64,000 nt of DNA from Aplectana chamaeleonis (taxonomy: Eukaryota > Nematoda > Chromadorea > Rhabditida > Cosmocercidae): contig JAPDOI010000065.1 of the NCBI GenBank assembly GCA_029168955.1, positions 992,001-1,056,000 of the forward strand, given 5' to 3'. Position numbers and translations under genes: made by a program. Position 1 is the stretch's first letter; the number at the start of each line of letters is the position of its first letter. The notes under the pieces were generated by a model, which did no database searches, was not told the origin of the DNA, and saw only the letters and a list, made by a program, of their open reading frames with translations. Below are positions 11,759 to 23,166 of this stretch, one piece after another.

Positions 11759-12357
11759 TTAACAGATAGCTTTGACTCTCGAACTGCAATTTTTTCTCAA
11801 CTTAGTGTTTCTCTCCTTGGCTTCCATTGAAAAGTGTTTGGTAGAGCTATGATTCTTTATATTTTCGTATTCAAAAATAGGGCAGAATGTGGCACAGGTT
11901 TGGTACTTGATCAAGCCTGAAATTTAACTTTTGTCTATTTAAGTCGTTTTTATTCCAGGTACATATGTACATATGTACCCTGAGAATTTCTTCAAGTATG
12001 TACTGTTCAGAACAACCTACCTTCGATATGAAAACACCTCATTACTGAAGTGTTGAAGTGTTTCCTTTATCGAATCAGGTTTGGCTAATGTGTGGGCTTG
12101 TTACTCATTATCAGTTACGAATTACGAATTACGATTTACGAATTACGAGGAATTTGAAAAATTACGATTTACGATTTACGAAATTACAAAATCCAGTTAC
12201 GCACAGCCCTGGTTCGGGCTACGAATTACTTGATAGAAGAACCAATTCATGACGAATACTTTGAGCGAAGCAACTGAGGTCAAGATTCCAGTTGAAAACA
12301 GATAACGGCATTGACAGGAGACTGTGGACGTGATTTGACACTCTCAGAACCTCTTGA

Positions 12358-12894
12358 AGGCAGTGCTCATGATGGCAAAACGGAACGTTCTCTCGCAGAA
12401 ACGTGAGGTTTGAGTCACTCTATGAAAAGTAAATACGAAAAGACGGCGAAAAACGGCCAGGAAGTGGGTGAGACCGACTCATCGGATCACCTCGCCAAAG
12501 CCATGTAGTTGTCCACCCTCATTCCACCAAAGGAACAGTTACCGAATTTTTAAATAATTTTAGATACTCTTTATCCAGAAAGATGCTAACATCCGAGCAT
12601 GTGTATTTATCCATCTTATTTTTTAAGCGTTTCTGGCGCAAGAAACAGAAAAAAGTTACACCCTAAAAATACTAAAGCACAAAACCATTTCTGACGTCTG
12701 GATTGCTCAAAGTTCGCAGTCCACCTAAACACATCAAACAGGCGTAATTGAAGACACAGGGGTTTCTTAAAACGGTTTTTTCTCCAAGAATTGAGAGTTT
12801 TGAGAGGTTTTTACCCTACTATTCTTTTATTCGTGGACTTGATCACTTAAAAACATTAAAAACTGGAATACTGTTTTTATCCTGAACACTGCCT
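12358..12894 (-). mobile_element. TTAA-type MITE, minus orientation
   Basis: The left terminus AGGCAGTGCTCATGAT and right terminus ATCCTGAACACTGCCT are inverted repeats. The flanks are TTGA and CCAA, decayed forms of TTAA. The interior is the complement of the 11210-11758 copy. 537 bp, non-coding. Confidence 0.6.
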
Positions 12895-12972
12895 CCAAAG
12901 GAACCCCGTTCATCTGAATGACTCAAAGCTTCGAGCTCACGCTCCACAATCTTCCCGCTTTCTGCTACTTAA

Positions 12973-13168
12973 AGGCAGGGGTCACGATCGAATTTGCTTG
13001 TCGTCTTTTCCTCTCTAAACCCTTTCCTGGGTCTCGAGTAGAAGGACATATAAGAAAAAATCGCGATAAAACCACTGTTTTGGGAGAATTTTGAAGCCTG
13101 AACTTTCTTGTCGTTTGACGTTGGACGAGCCCACTCCACATCATCGGCATCGATGACAGTGCAAGTGA
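12973..13168 (+). mobile_element. 5' half of a GGCAGTGGTCGCG-type element
   Basis: It begins AGGCAGGGGTCACGAT after TTAA (12969-12972) and follows the 3702-4249 element through the phrase CACATCATCGGCATCGATGA, then stops where the next element begins. It is a truncated copy. Confidence 0.55.
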
Positions 13169-13635
13169 AGGCAGTGTTCCCGATAAAAGTTGTTTTCCTG
13201 TTTTCTTGCCTATCTTGAAGACGGTCCCATGCTGATTTCACTGATGTCCCTGGAATCTTACAAGACCCCCTGTAAACTGAGTTATGGTCCTTCGAAGTTC
13301 AGCAAGGAAAGCATTGTGTACGAGTTGTTCAAGGCTGGTAACTACCGTTTTTCGCAGCCGATGTGTGTGAGCTGACCTGAGTAAAGACAGAATTCAAGAA
13401 TGAAGGGAAGAACGGGGCTTTTGATCGGAAACCATCGCTCATCTAACCACGAATTCAGGGCAACAGTTATAGGACGTGGGTGGAGTGGCCAAGTGGGTTG
13501 GCTGGCCCACGAGATTTTCACCCAGTTACCGGCCGTTTTTCGTCGCTTTTCCGTTCTTATACTTCTCAGAGGAACCCAGAGCTTACGTTTTAGCCAAAAA
13601 AAAAACCTGCAGCTTTTTCTTCTTGAACACTGCCT
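13169..13635 (+). mobile_element. Composite TTAA-type element
   Basis: It starts AGGCAGTGTTCCCGAT and ends GAACACTGCCT before TTAA (13636-13639). The first half follows the 24284-24769 and 30303-30779 interior (CTTACAAGACCCCCTGTAAA), whereas the second half (from about 13455) follows the 11210-11758 type (GGCCGTTTTTCGTCG). The junction suggests recombination between two element subtypes. Confidence 0.5.
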
Positions 13636-13964
13636 TTAAGGGGTCCCCAGAGTTGAAGTCGCGGCGCTGCTCGCAGCAAGGGACAGTGTTGTGTGATGCA
13701 CTATCGAATAGACGGCGACGAGAACGACCGACGCTGCGTGAGGGGCGACGAGGGGCAGCATAGCTTAGTTGGGAGAACCAAAGTGGCCAGACATTCGTGC
13801 AAGTCCTTTTTGATGAGTGTGATGGGTGTGATTGCTGGCTTTTCGTCCATTACTATTTTAATCTTTAGGATATCCTTTTTCTAAAGTTGTTTTTTAATCC
13901 TCACGTAATTCTGCATCGAATAGCTTTTACAAGAAAAAAAAAACGTTCGCAATCTTCTAGCCCA
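13636..13964. other. Intergenic, nothing recognised
   Basis: GC-rich at first (13640-13770), then AT-rich. No gene or repeat boundary is supported. Confidence 0.3.
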
Positions 13965-14700
13965 TTTCAGTTGATGAATTGCGTTTTTTTCTGCCTGAAG
14001 CTATCGGTTTTGCGTTCGTAGCTTCAAAACCTTTGAAGACGGACCACTGGTAGAGGTTGTTTTCGAAATCTCCGTAAAATTCTGCGTCGAGCGGCTTATT
14101 GGGTTCCCATCGTTACTCGCTTCATAAGCCAGCCAAGTCGGTGCTCTCGCCTCTTTGGTGTGAATGAGAGACTGGTACTTTATAACATGAATTAGGCTGA
14201 AGGATCGGATTTTTTTTCAAACCTGAAAACACTAGCCGACTTAAAATTCCATGGAGATTAACAAAATTCTCTTTTCAATGGGGATTCCGAGAACAACCTT
14301 CACAAAAATCCATCTCTCAGCGTAGAAAAGATGTAAACGAAAAAACCGATAGCTTCAGGCATAAAATGCACTTTATAAGCTGAAATCGGCTGGAAGGTTG
14401 GAAATGTATATTTTGAGCCTGAGAACGCTATTTGATGCAGAATTTTATAGAAATTCCAGAAACAGCCTTATCGATGGTCAGTCTACAAGGGTAAAAAAGT
14501 TATGGACGAAAAACCGATTGGTTTTGATGAATGAAACGTTAATTTATAAATTGAAATCGGCTGAGAGATAGGGCATTTCGCTCAGACTGAAAACATAAAT
14601 AGACGCTAAATTTCATGAAAATTTCGGAAACAACTTTTTTCAGAGATCTATCTTCAAGGGCGAAAATGTTATGGGCGAAAAACAGGTAGTTTTTCGAAAT
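13965..14700. repeat. Degenerate 160-180 bp tandem array with an inverted unit
   Basis: Three diverged units in one direction begin near 14200, 14340 and 14520. Each carries versions of AAAACCGAT...GGTTTT, ATCGGCTG and a GAGAACGC...AATTTTAT block. An inverted related unit precedes them at 13965-14095 (AGCTATCGGTTTTGCGTTCG). Identity between units is low, so this is an old satellite-like relic with no coding capacity. Confidence 0.45.
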
Positions 14701-15022
14701 TCGCAGGGAAAATTTTACCGAAGATTTTTCACCTCAAGTCAACGCAGAGGAAATTTTTCATGACTTCGGCTGATCATTTCATAAAGGATAGGTAATCTAA
14801 AAAGACGGTCACCTAATAAAAAAATAATTCAAAATTAATAATCAAAAATAAATAAATACTGAATGCAAAAAAGAGGATTTAAAAAAACGTAAAATTTTGA
14901 AGTTGCCGGTGTGTAGATAACCTTTACCATTTCCCACTCAGGTGTTCTATACAACCTTCCCCTCTCGGACCGCTGTCTCTACCCCAACGAACTTATGGGG
15001 GCACCGCAGTGATTTGACGCTG

Positions 15023-15313
15023 ACAAGGGAACTATACAAAGCGTAGGTCGGATCTGCCAAAACGACTAGTATCGTTAGTATCTCTTGTGGCTCAGTAGTA
15101 AAAAAGCGCAGTCTCTGAAAAAAAATTGAAACTCCAAAAAAAATGCCTGATGGGACCCCTTGCCTTTTTGCGAAGCTTGAAAAATGCTCATAACTTTATT
15201 GAACCTGCAGCTCGGGGCGGGATACTGCGCATTTTTATTACTGAGCCAGAAGGTATACTAAAGATACTAGTCGCTTTGGCAGATCCGACCTACGCTTTGT
15301 ATACTTCCCTTGT
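15023..15313. mobile_element. MITE with about 45-bp inverted repeats
   Basis: The left end (ACAAGGGAACTATACAAAGC) and right end (GCTTTGTATACTTCCCTTGT) are nearly perfect inverted repeats extending through GTAGGTCGGATCTGCCAAA and CGACTAGTATC. 291 bp in total. The inner part (CTGCAGCTCGGGGCGGGATA) is shared with 18330, 19185 and 59370, so this is the short member of the long-TIR family described at 18255-19265. Confidence 0.7.
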
Positions 15314-15365
15314 GAGACTACCGTGCGTCACTGCTAGCGAGCGGCAACCGGTGCGGCCACGATAA

Positions 15366-15651
15366 GGTCAATGGTATACTTTGTCGCCGTCATGAGGGAC
15401 AGTTATGACATTTAGCACAAATCTTGGCGGGACCAGCAACGGAGCAACGGCACTGGCCGTTGTAGGAACAGTTGTCGCCTGCCCGTTGCAGCGACGTTTC
15501 GCGGAGGGCTGACCTACTACAAATGAGCCAATGTCTATCGTTGCCCCTGTCGCTGTGCAGCGCACTGCGGCAACGACAGATTCAAAGGGCGGGAGCTTCG
15601 CGATAGGCGGTCGCTGTCGTTGTACATAGCGACAAAACTATACCATTGACC
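15366..15651. mobile_element. MITE with TAA target duplication
   Basis: The terminal inverted repeats GGTCAATGGTATA...TTTGTCGC and GCGACAAAACTATACCATTGACC are flanked by TAA on both sides (15363-15365 and 15652-15654). A 3-bp TWA duplication is characteristic of PIF/Harbinger elements. 286 bp, GC-rich interior, no transposase. Confidence 0.7.
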
Positions 15652-15654
15652 TAA

Positions 15655-16412
15655 AGAATATCATCGCGGCGTCAAGGCTGACGCTCGGTGACCACTCGCT
15701 AGTCGGGTCAACTCTGCAGACCCCTTTCAGTCGAAGCGTTGACTGACTCAGCGTTTCAGTCGATATTAACGCGAGTCAATGACGGAGCGCTTCATTGTTG
15801 TCTTCTGATTAACCAGGCCCGCGTTCATCACCAACCCAAGAATCGTAGCTCAGACTTGAAAAAATTGCGAATGCTACCAAGAAAATGTTGAGGGTGCGAT
15901 CACGTACTGAGAAAAGCCGACGACAGGCCGACAAGGGAAGCAGCCGAAATCACTCCAACATAGAGTTGAATGAATTGACAGCGACCTCATGTTAGGTATG
16001 CAGATGTGTTGGTTCAGACTACTAATTAGCTGCCTTAGCAGCAAACAATTGCCTCCAGGCTAAGATCCTGAAGTTGCATGGTAAAACAAATGCTATGATC
16101 ACAACTACTGAAGACTGCAATGAGAACCACAGTAAGTCTGAAAATTTCCTTCCTTGTCCTTCATCTCGGTCCGACTTCTTACTCCTCTGTGAAGAAAATG
16201 GCAGAGTGTGATTCCATCTATTTCCTTGAGAAACTTAGGATTTCGTGCATACTGCTTATTATACCTACTCGAAATTGAACTATTAGCTAAGAATCCGTGT
16301 GTTTAACTAACAAAAAAGTCGTCCTTCTATTCGAGGATTCACATATTTCAACTGAACTTTAGTGAAAAGTCGGAGATTCGAAAAGTCTGAAACCAGATAA
16401 ACGTCGTAAAGT
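15655..16412. other. Intergenic, nothing recognised
   Basis: No gene is supported. The interval carries no repeat boundary that I can place. Confidence 0.3.
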
Positions 16413-16524
16413 CGGATAATCGAAAAATTCAAATTCTAACTACAGCTGGAAAATCAGACATAAAGTTTTCGGATAATCGAAAAATTCAAATTCTAACTAC
16501 AGCTGGAAATTCAGACATAAAGTT
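16413..16524. repeat. 57-bp tandem duplication
   Basis: Two nearly identical consecutive copies of a 57-bp unit begin CGGATAATCGAAAAATTC, at 16413 and 16470. Only one or two bases differ, so the duplication is recent. No function is apparent. Confidence 0.85.
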
Positions 16525-16956
16525 TTATTTGGAGGATTTAAGTTCTATACGAATGAGTTTCCGTTGAGCGAATCCTTCAGTATGGCACGTTTCCAGATTC
16601 GTTCGTGATTTTTGGGTAGTGTGAGTTGTTACGGACAACACATACATATTATCTCACAATTCGTACATAGGTGGCAGGAACTCTCTAGACATATTGTGCG
16701 AGCTTAGACTCTGACAAGGTATGGTTTCGTGGGAAATTCTGAGAACTAAATTAATGAAAATTGTTTCTCTCAATTCGTGACTATTAATTTCTGCCAAAAA
16801 CGCCGCGTTAACCCTCAAACGTGTCGACGAGTCAATTTGCAATTTGTGTTTGAAGGAAGAGATGTCCATTTTCAAGACACCACTCATTTCCTCAAACGTT
16901 GACGTTACCCGAATAGAAATACTTTTGAACATTTTGGTAGAACGTGGGCAGCAGGC

Positions 16957-17511
16957 TTACTTTTGTGATCGAGTAATGAGCTGAAACTTCTGGAATAATT
17001 TGAAAAACACTGTCTTTCCTGCGGTTTTCAACAAATTTTCCTGGGATAGCCAGCGGCTTGCTCTCCGATTTCGCGGAGAAAAACCAACATTGAAATTCCG
17101 CCCAGACCCTGCCTTCAAAGGTAAACCTGACGGATGAGGTTACCAGAGTCAAGGTCTGGGGCGTCCTTGAAATGCTCTGCATTTCGCAGTTCGCCAAGAG
17201 AAAGCGTGTCATTTTTTGTCTGAACCTCGTTTTTAACAGTTATATTCCAATCTACTGACACCTCCCAATGGTTGTCGATCAAAATGGAGAGCTGTCTAGA
17301 AAAACCCGTTACTTAACTTGTGAAGAAATATTTTCACATTCTTGTTGAATATTCTGGGAATTGGAGATAACTCACTTACGATCCACTTCAACCGCATCGC
17401 GCGGTCATCCAACTGGGTTACTTCTCCCAACATAGGCTGTACATACGTATATGTGCTCAAACAATAAATTTGTGGTTCAATACCCTGCAGCTTTAGCTTG
17501 ATTTTCTCCAT
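16957..17511 (-). CDS. Candidate three-exon gene, unknown product
   Basis: Three minus-strand exons fit together with all junctions in phase 0. Exon 1 is 17511-17380 (ATG, 44 codons) and ends at the strong donor GTAAGTGAG. Exon 2 is 17291-17127 (55 codons), entered from TTTTTCTAGACAG and left at CAG/GTTTAC. Exon 3 is 17040-16957 (27 codons plus TAA), entered from CTATCCCAG. The introns would be 88 and 86 nt, normal for nematodes. The predicted 126-residue product is mostly hydrophilic, with a beta-like Trp-containing segment in the second exon (DNHWEVSVDWNITV) and a basic amphipathic C-terminus. I do not recognise a family. An alternative frame across exon 3 reads through to a GTAAGC donor near 16960, so the 3' structure is uncertain. 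A 16-bp resemblance to a MITE terminus near 17105 is too short to call. Confidence 0.38.
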
Positions 17512-18254
17512 TCACGCTGTTCAGGAACTGCAGTGGGCTGACACAAGCATAATTTATTCGAAAAAAAGAGGTAGTAGGATGAGTTAGGCCGAAATAAAGA
17601 CCGGATGTGGGACCTATTCGTAATGTCAATTCATTAATCTTGAACTACCCGAGGACGACGATCGATTTTTCAAAAGTCTCCCTACAAAAAATGCTTATTT
17701 CCAGAAGGCATCGAGTTTAAACGTCGTTCCAAAGCAGTAAAAGTTTTCTTCTTAGAACAGTCAGCTGCTCTCCCATTGCAGCATTTCGCCAGTCCCATTA
17801 TTCTCTCAACTTCCACTGCTTCACGAGGCGTGCCCCTTTCGAAGCTTTTCGACCTTTTTCGCCTATTGTTTCGACATTGCCTGAAAAACGGTGGTTACCA
17901 CGCGGATTTGAGATAGTCAAAAATATTGCAAATAGCTACGTGAGAAACTTCATTGAAAGCCGAAGATTCGAAGAAAATGGCGGTGGTAAATGCCCACAAA
18001 AACCTATGCGGGCGCCTAGCCAAAATGGGAGCCATAGTCCATGTCAAGTTAATTTATGTTTGGCTGAGTAGGGAGAGTTTTTTTGTGACGACGAAAGGAT
18101 ACCTTCATGGCATGCTTGGCTCTGTCGTCGATGCAGTGGGGTCGTTCATACGAAAGATGTCTTTCATGAGGCTTATTGTCGACTAGATGTGCGGGCGATC
18201 TCTGGAGAAAAGGGACGTTCTACAAAAAATCGTGCAAGGGAAGGGTTTTTGGTG
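17512..18254. other. Intergenic, nothing recognised
   Basis: No gene is supported. A 64- and a 77-codon plus-strand frame overlap at 17877-18186 without splice or domain support. Confidence 0.3.
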
Positions 18255-19265
18255 GTAATCGCATCTGCAAAAATCGACTAGTATAGTTAGCATCTTTTGT
18301 GGCTCAATAGTAAAATTGCGCAGTATCCCGCCCAGAGCTGCAGGTTCCAAAAAGTTATAAGCTTTTTTAAGCTTTGCGAAAGGGACCTATCAGACCTTTT
18401 TTTGGGTGTCTCGAAAAATTTTCCCGATTTTCGCTCAAAACTTGTATGTTGGAAAAATTCAAGGTGTTGAGCACGATGCTAGTCTGTCGATCTCTGTCGA
18501 AATTCTGTCGAAATTCTTCTGTTTACTGTGGGTTACGGTAAGCATCATGTCATTAAGGGGGGGGGGCAAAACCCACCTCAGTATTTTGAAAACCGACAAA
18601 CGGACTTTAGATTCGTATTCACCACCACGAATAACACCGTATACAAATTTTGAGTCAGATCTGAGATGTTGACAAAACTACCATATACCCACCGTAATCT
18701 GTCAAAAGTCGATAAACCGACTCCGGATCCGTGTTTAGCACTCAAAAGAACCCCTATGAAAACAATTTGAGCCCCTTCTATCCGGAAATCGTCAAAAGTC
18801 ACATTTTGCCCTCAAATTTTTCCCCGGGTGGAAGGTTTGAACAAATTCAGTCGAAAACTTTAAAAAATTCGTGATCAGCGCCCCAAAGGACCCACCTGGG
18901 AGAATTTTAGGTCAAATCTGGAACTTTTTTATTTAAAACGCTTCCAGAGTCGCCTGATTGGTAAAAATGAGCGCCCGACCGAAAATCTGTAGAAGTCCAA
19001 AACACTCTCAGTCTGCGCGAAGTTGAAAAATGTTCCTTCACCCTCACTTTGCTCGTGGAGGTAGCTTTGTGCGCCGAGCACAATTGTGAGGTCCGTTTCC
19101 GAATTTTCCGAGGACTAATGCGCGTTCAGCAAGGTACAAAAAGCACTAAAAACTACGGTTTTATTCTTGTAACTTCTTGAAACCCTCAGCTCGGGGCGAT
19201 ATATTGCGCGGTTTTACTATTGTGGCCAAAGGCCATTGTTATACCAGAAGTTTGAGACCGCGACA
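18255..19265. mobile_element. About 1-kb element with long (about 100 bp) diverged TIRs
   Basis: The left 18255-18360 (GCATCTGCAAAAATCGACTA, then GTGGCTCAATAGTAAAA) aligns with the complement of the right 19165-19265 (TTTTACTATTGTGGCC). The interior includes the phrase GTTACGGTAAGCATCATGTCAT and repeated CCGACAAACGG/TCGATAAACCGACTCC blocks. A second copy of most of the element lies at 58620-59450. It is non-coding. Confidence 0.6.
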
Positions 19266-19269
19266 GGTG

Positions 19270-20040
19270 CGGTCAACTGTTACGAATCGTGCCGGGACCA
19301 GGCCCACACAGCAGAAAAATGCTGTAGCAGGAACAGATTGCAGCACCTGTCGCGGTCGCTGGCTTGAAGAGGGGTGTTATGCCTCAAATGTGAAAACCGT
19401 GTGGTAATCGGTCGGAGTTACTCTTCATATCGAAGGGATGCCTTGGGAATTTTCTTTTCAGCCGTCATAAATGCATACCTCAATCTATAACTTCTTCGTC
19501 TCTGCTCATTCATGACAGATGCTTACTTATATGCGGAGTTTTGGGAGAAAATGAGCTCGTTCAGCTTCGTTCCAATGACGTCTTGTTTTACCGAGAATCG
19601 TGGCAGCTTACCGAGATTCCTGATCGGGTACCAGGATTGATAAATACAGGTTTTTGATTGTAATTATAGGCTAACCACAGACTGAGCTCTGTGAAACGTT
19701 GATAATCCCTTCTCGGAGTAGCTGTGACGCGCAAGGCCCTCGTCTGAGATTCACAATCACAAGATGAGCTAAGTGAAAACAATTTAGCATTAATTGGAAG
19801 TGATGTCATATAGGAAGTCACCACCACCACAATAAGTTGTAGCTATCAATGAATTGGGGAATGGAAACTAAAATATACGTTTTATACAATCGCAATTCTT
19901 TACAATGTAAATGCGGGGTGAACAAAGAATGGGAAATATTGTCAATGCAACTACATCCCAACTGTACATGCATATGAATGACATGTTCTTGAAAAATACA
20001 TGCTAAAACAGGCTCATTTTGAAAGATATCTCAGACACTC
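19270..20040. other. Intergenic, nothing recognised
   Basis: No gene is supported. An 80-codon minus-strand frame (19588-19830) has no splice or domain support. Confidence 0.3.
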
Positions 20041-20250
20041 GGGGAGCACGGGCACGGGGAATCACCAGTACTTAGCGTGATCCTGGGATGCATTTAGAGG
20101 GGTTAGACGCGAGGCCGGTTACACCGAAAATCGGAGAGCGTGGGCCCAGGGAATTCTGAGCACCTAGCGTGAGCCCGGGACGCACTTTAAAGGGCTTGTT
20201 CGTGAGTTCCCGCATGGAGAACTGCGCGGCGCGAGGCTAGGAACTCAATG
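20041..20250. repeat. GC-rich short-repeat cluster (GCGCGAGGC type)
   Basis: Repeated phrases such as CTTAGCGTGATCCTGGG, CCTAGCGTGAGCCCGGG, GACGCGAGGCCGG and GCGCGAGGCTAGG occur. The same vocabulary recurs at 21610-22000 and 23960-24105, the two subterminal zones of the 2.3-kb element starting at 21781, so this is probably an end fragment of a related element. Confidence 0.45.
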
Positions 20251-20449
20251 CGTGACTCACTTCGCTATGGATTTTTTTGCACACAGTCCGATTTTCCTCG
20301 ATTTTACATGTTTTCTTTTTCCTTTTCTTCGTTTCCTGGTATACATGGATGGGTGAGTAAGGGGCGTAATTTAAGGCACCGATTAAGCTAGGTTGACAGC
20401 GGTGTTAGTGACATTGACGGCGATTTTATGTGAACACCCACTATTAACC

Positions 20450-20600
20450 AATGTAGCCTAGCTCCATCATTTTTGAGCCGGTCGAAGTAATGCTTATCGG
20501 GCTTATCATGTCAGAAAGTGCTTAACACTGTTATACTTTGCCATGACCGACCGCTCCGCTGCTTGCTCCGCCCGGACTTATCCGAGCAAACTAGACTTTA
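20450..20600 (-). repeat. Dispersed repeat, inverted copy at 42895-43060
   Basis: TTGAGCCGGTCGAAG, TTATCATGTC and GACCGACCGCTCCGCTGCTT appear here and, as the reverse complement and in the mirrored order, at 42895-43060. The two copies are diverged. No ends are defined. Confidence 0.5.
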
Positions 20601-20825
20601 TTGTTTAGCACTAATGTATGACTAGTGTAGACTAGTGTTATTTCCGTTTTATAATCCTTCCTTACTCATTCCGACATCAATGCCAATTTCTTTGTCGTTT
20701 CAAGTGACTCCGCCCCTTTTGGCACACGAGTATGCCGTCAGAGTCAATGGGATGAGTGGACTTTTTGACTTCTAGACGCGAGGAAAGTGTCGTTACGAAT
20801 GTGGCCGAAGGAGAAGTATAAGACC

Positions 20826-21133
20826 CCCGTCATAGTCAGCCGAAAGCGGCCGCCCTAGTCTCACCCGGTCGATAGGTATGAGAGGCACAAAATACGGGAA
20901 GAAAATAAATGATAAAAATCATCCTCGAATAATAAAAATCGTCCTATGATGTGAAAAAATTTTGCTCCAACTGATAAAAACCGTTTGGAGTGATAAAAAT
21001 CCACCGTATACATCTTGGGACGGCATAGAGAAAATGGAATTTCACACATTTCTTCCCGTTCTGCGTGTGTCTCGCAACAGACATATCGACCGGTTGGGAC
21101 TAGGACTGCCCGTTTCCGGCCCACTATGACGGG
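20826..21133. mobile_element. Short TIR element with internal GATAAAAATC repeats
   Basis: The ends CCCGTCATAGT and ACTATGACGGG pair over about 50 imperfect bp (AGCCGAAAGCGGCCG against CGTTTCCGGCCC; CACCCGGTCGATA against TATCGACCGGTTGGG). Between them, 20905-21015 holds four degenerate GATAAAAATC-plus-CGTCC units. This also creates a 139-codon minus-strand open frame through the element, which I regard as non-functional. Confidence 0.5.
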
Positions 21134-21609
21134 TGTATATTGATGAGCTCCGATGAACGTGAGTTCACCATCTATATCAATTTTGATTATAATATGGTTG
21201 AAAAAAGTAACCTTTTCAGCACTGTAAAGAAAAGCACGGCGGAGGATGATGTGGTGGAGAAGAGGAACAGGAACATCCAATTTCTACAACTGTTCATTTT
21301 GTTTAACGACTGATTACTTAATAAATGTATATAAATGTCCTTGAAACCAACATTACAATTTTGCAACATTAGTTATTCCTATGAATAGGTGGCTAATGAA
21401 TAGCATGCAGTATGAAATTAGGTAACACTGAAGAGTTTCACAGCATGCGAAGGAAGCGCTAAGGGAAATAACACAAGCAAGCGTTGGGACACGTGAAAAT
21501 TCAGTGGCTATACATGGAAAACTCTCCTTACCTTTGGGTTATGATGATACTTTCCTAACTCAGCCTCTGTCAAGGCGAACAATAGATGAAAACTGTAAGG
21601 AGCGGAAGA
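21134..21609. other. Intergenic, nothing recognised
   Basis: AT-rich, with no supported gene or repeat. Confidence 0.3.
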
Positions 21610-22168
21610 AAATTCCAGGGCCTGGCCCTGCGCCTCGCGATCAAGTTTCCCTGGCCCTGCGCCATTCGGTCACCAGGCGCCTGAGCCCGGGGTGTTGAAG
21701 GCGCCAGGCCAGATTGGGGTAGTGGCCCCGCGCTGTGTTGGCACCCGGCCTTGCGCTTTCCTACTGTCTGAGATTACGAACTCTGACATTCGGACAGCGC
21801 CGCGCTGGGGCATTTTCGGCATTTAGCGCGAGGCTGGGGCGCCATTAGTGCGCGGAGGATCCTTCAGCGCGAGGCCAGCGGCTGCTCCCACCGGAATCTT
21901 CGCGAGACAGCGTGTTCCATGCGAGACCTACTGAAATAGTTGAATGGCGCCGCGCTGGGGTAGTAAATCACGGCCCGGCCTCGCGCTATGTTCGCAATCA
22001 TCTCTGATTTTTTCGATTGGAGCGCGGATGTGAATCTGAGATTTTGTTCACGCCAATTTTGTCAGATTTGATTCTTTGACTGTCGCTTTCGATAGCCGTC
22101 TGCTCCTTTTCTCAAATTTTCTTCTCTATGTACGCAACAGTGTTTGACACGAGCCATCGACTTGGTAT

Positions 22169-22463
22169 TTATGTGGTTTTCTTTCGGAATAGACGACCCA
22201 TTAGGGAAATCTCATCGGGAAAGTGCATCCCAGTAGAGCCGTCGAGTGATTTAGCATTCTCAGACACACTGAACTGTTTGACATGATCAACCGAGTGGTC
22301 AATCGAGGCCAAACAATTGCTAATTTCGTTGTCCTGTTTAGTGGGTCTTCTACTCCGGAAGAGCACCATCTATCTAACTGTAACTCACTGTACAGAGTGA
22401 GGTACTTACCGCTTTTGAATTGTGCCTGACTTCTGCGAAAAAATTCATGGGAAAGAAATATTT
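22169..22463 (-). CDS. Possible two-exon gene fragment inside the 2.3-kb element
   Basis: Exon-like segment 22463-22410 (18 codons) is preceded by CACTTTTTCAG and followed by the strong donor GTAAGTACC. A 40-nt intron ending GTTAGATAG would join it in phase to 22369-22169, a 66-codon frame that ends in TAA and has Ser/Asp-rich, protein-like composition (DNEISNCLASIDHSVDHVKQ). A further open stretch of about 55 codons without ATG lies upstream at about 22700-22505. I do not recognise the product. The 40-nt intron is at the lower limit for nematodes. It may be a captured gene fragment, a decayed transposase piece, or chance. Confidence 0.25.
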
Positions 22464-23166
22464 CTGAAAAAGTGCAATCTAAACGGTTTCCGAACTTGTT
22501 AAACAATATTAATTTTAGCAGCTCACGCTAACAACTCTGCCCATACTCTAACTTCATACACCATTGAAAGTACTGTTTCTATGGCATGCGATGGAGAACC
22601 GACCTGTAAAACTGAATTCTGTTCTAGATTTCTGTTCTGACGCATGTGTTCGAAACTATGGTCCAGCTCGAAGCAGATCGCCACAAACACGTGTTTGAAA
22701 AATTATTGTGAGTTAGGGAGCGCGAAATAATGTTTCCGTCTCATATTCAATCATGTCCTTTCCAGATAGTATGGGCGCTGCGCCGAAATTTCCGCTCTAA
22801 ATATACTCGCAGTGGCGGATTGCAGGGTAGGAGGATGCAGATCACTGAGGAGAAGATTTAAATGCAATCGTGGATTCGGTTGTGGAAGATTGTATTCTCT
22901 GAATATTGTATAGTAGTTGAATAATATTAGATTGTCCCAAAGGCTCTGTTTGTCATGAAGGTCAGCGAAGTTTCCAGGATCGAGCAGTTACTGTTTTGCA
23001 GGACATCTGGGGCGGGGGGGGGGGAGCAGTGGAAAGAACATTCGAATCTGTGAATAGTAGAATTTGATACCAATGATTTTAGAGCACCCAACTTCATAGT
23101 TGTGTTTTGAACACTGTCTCATCAAAATTGAATTTTCGGAAAAAGTCGATACTCAACATTGCTTAA

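Larger units (their letters stand above)
9838..12211. mobile_element. hAT-type non-autonomous DNA transposon
   Basis: The termini are perfect 15-bp inverted repeats, CAGGGCTGTGCGTAA at the left and its complement at the right. They are flanked by an exact 8-bp direct repeat GTTCGGGC (9830-9837 and 12212-12219). An 8-bp duplication with a CAGGG start is the classic hAT signature. Just inside each end lie tandem TTACGAA/TTTACGA heptamers (9860-9960 and 12115-12190), the kind of subterminal array that hAT transposases bind. No transposase is encoded. The interior holds a small inverted-repeat element (10348-10491) and a TTAA element (11210-11758), so its 2.37-kb length is partly later insertions. 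Confidence 0.85.

Noticed and set aside
17090..17120. MITE terminus in the unknown gene
   Set aside because: Only about 16 bp (GAAGGCAGGGTCTGGGC on the minus strand) resemble the TTAA family; the following sequence does not match and no partner end was found.
20861..21369. 139-codon minus-strand protein
   Set aside because: It lies within and just beside a short inverted-repeat element, has no recognisable domain, and its Phe/His-rich part comes from the GATAAAAATC units.
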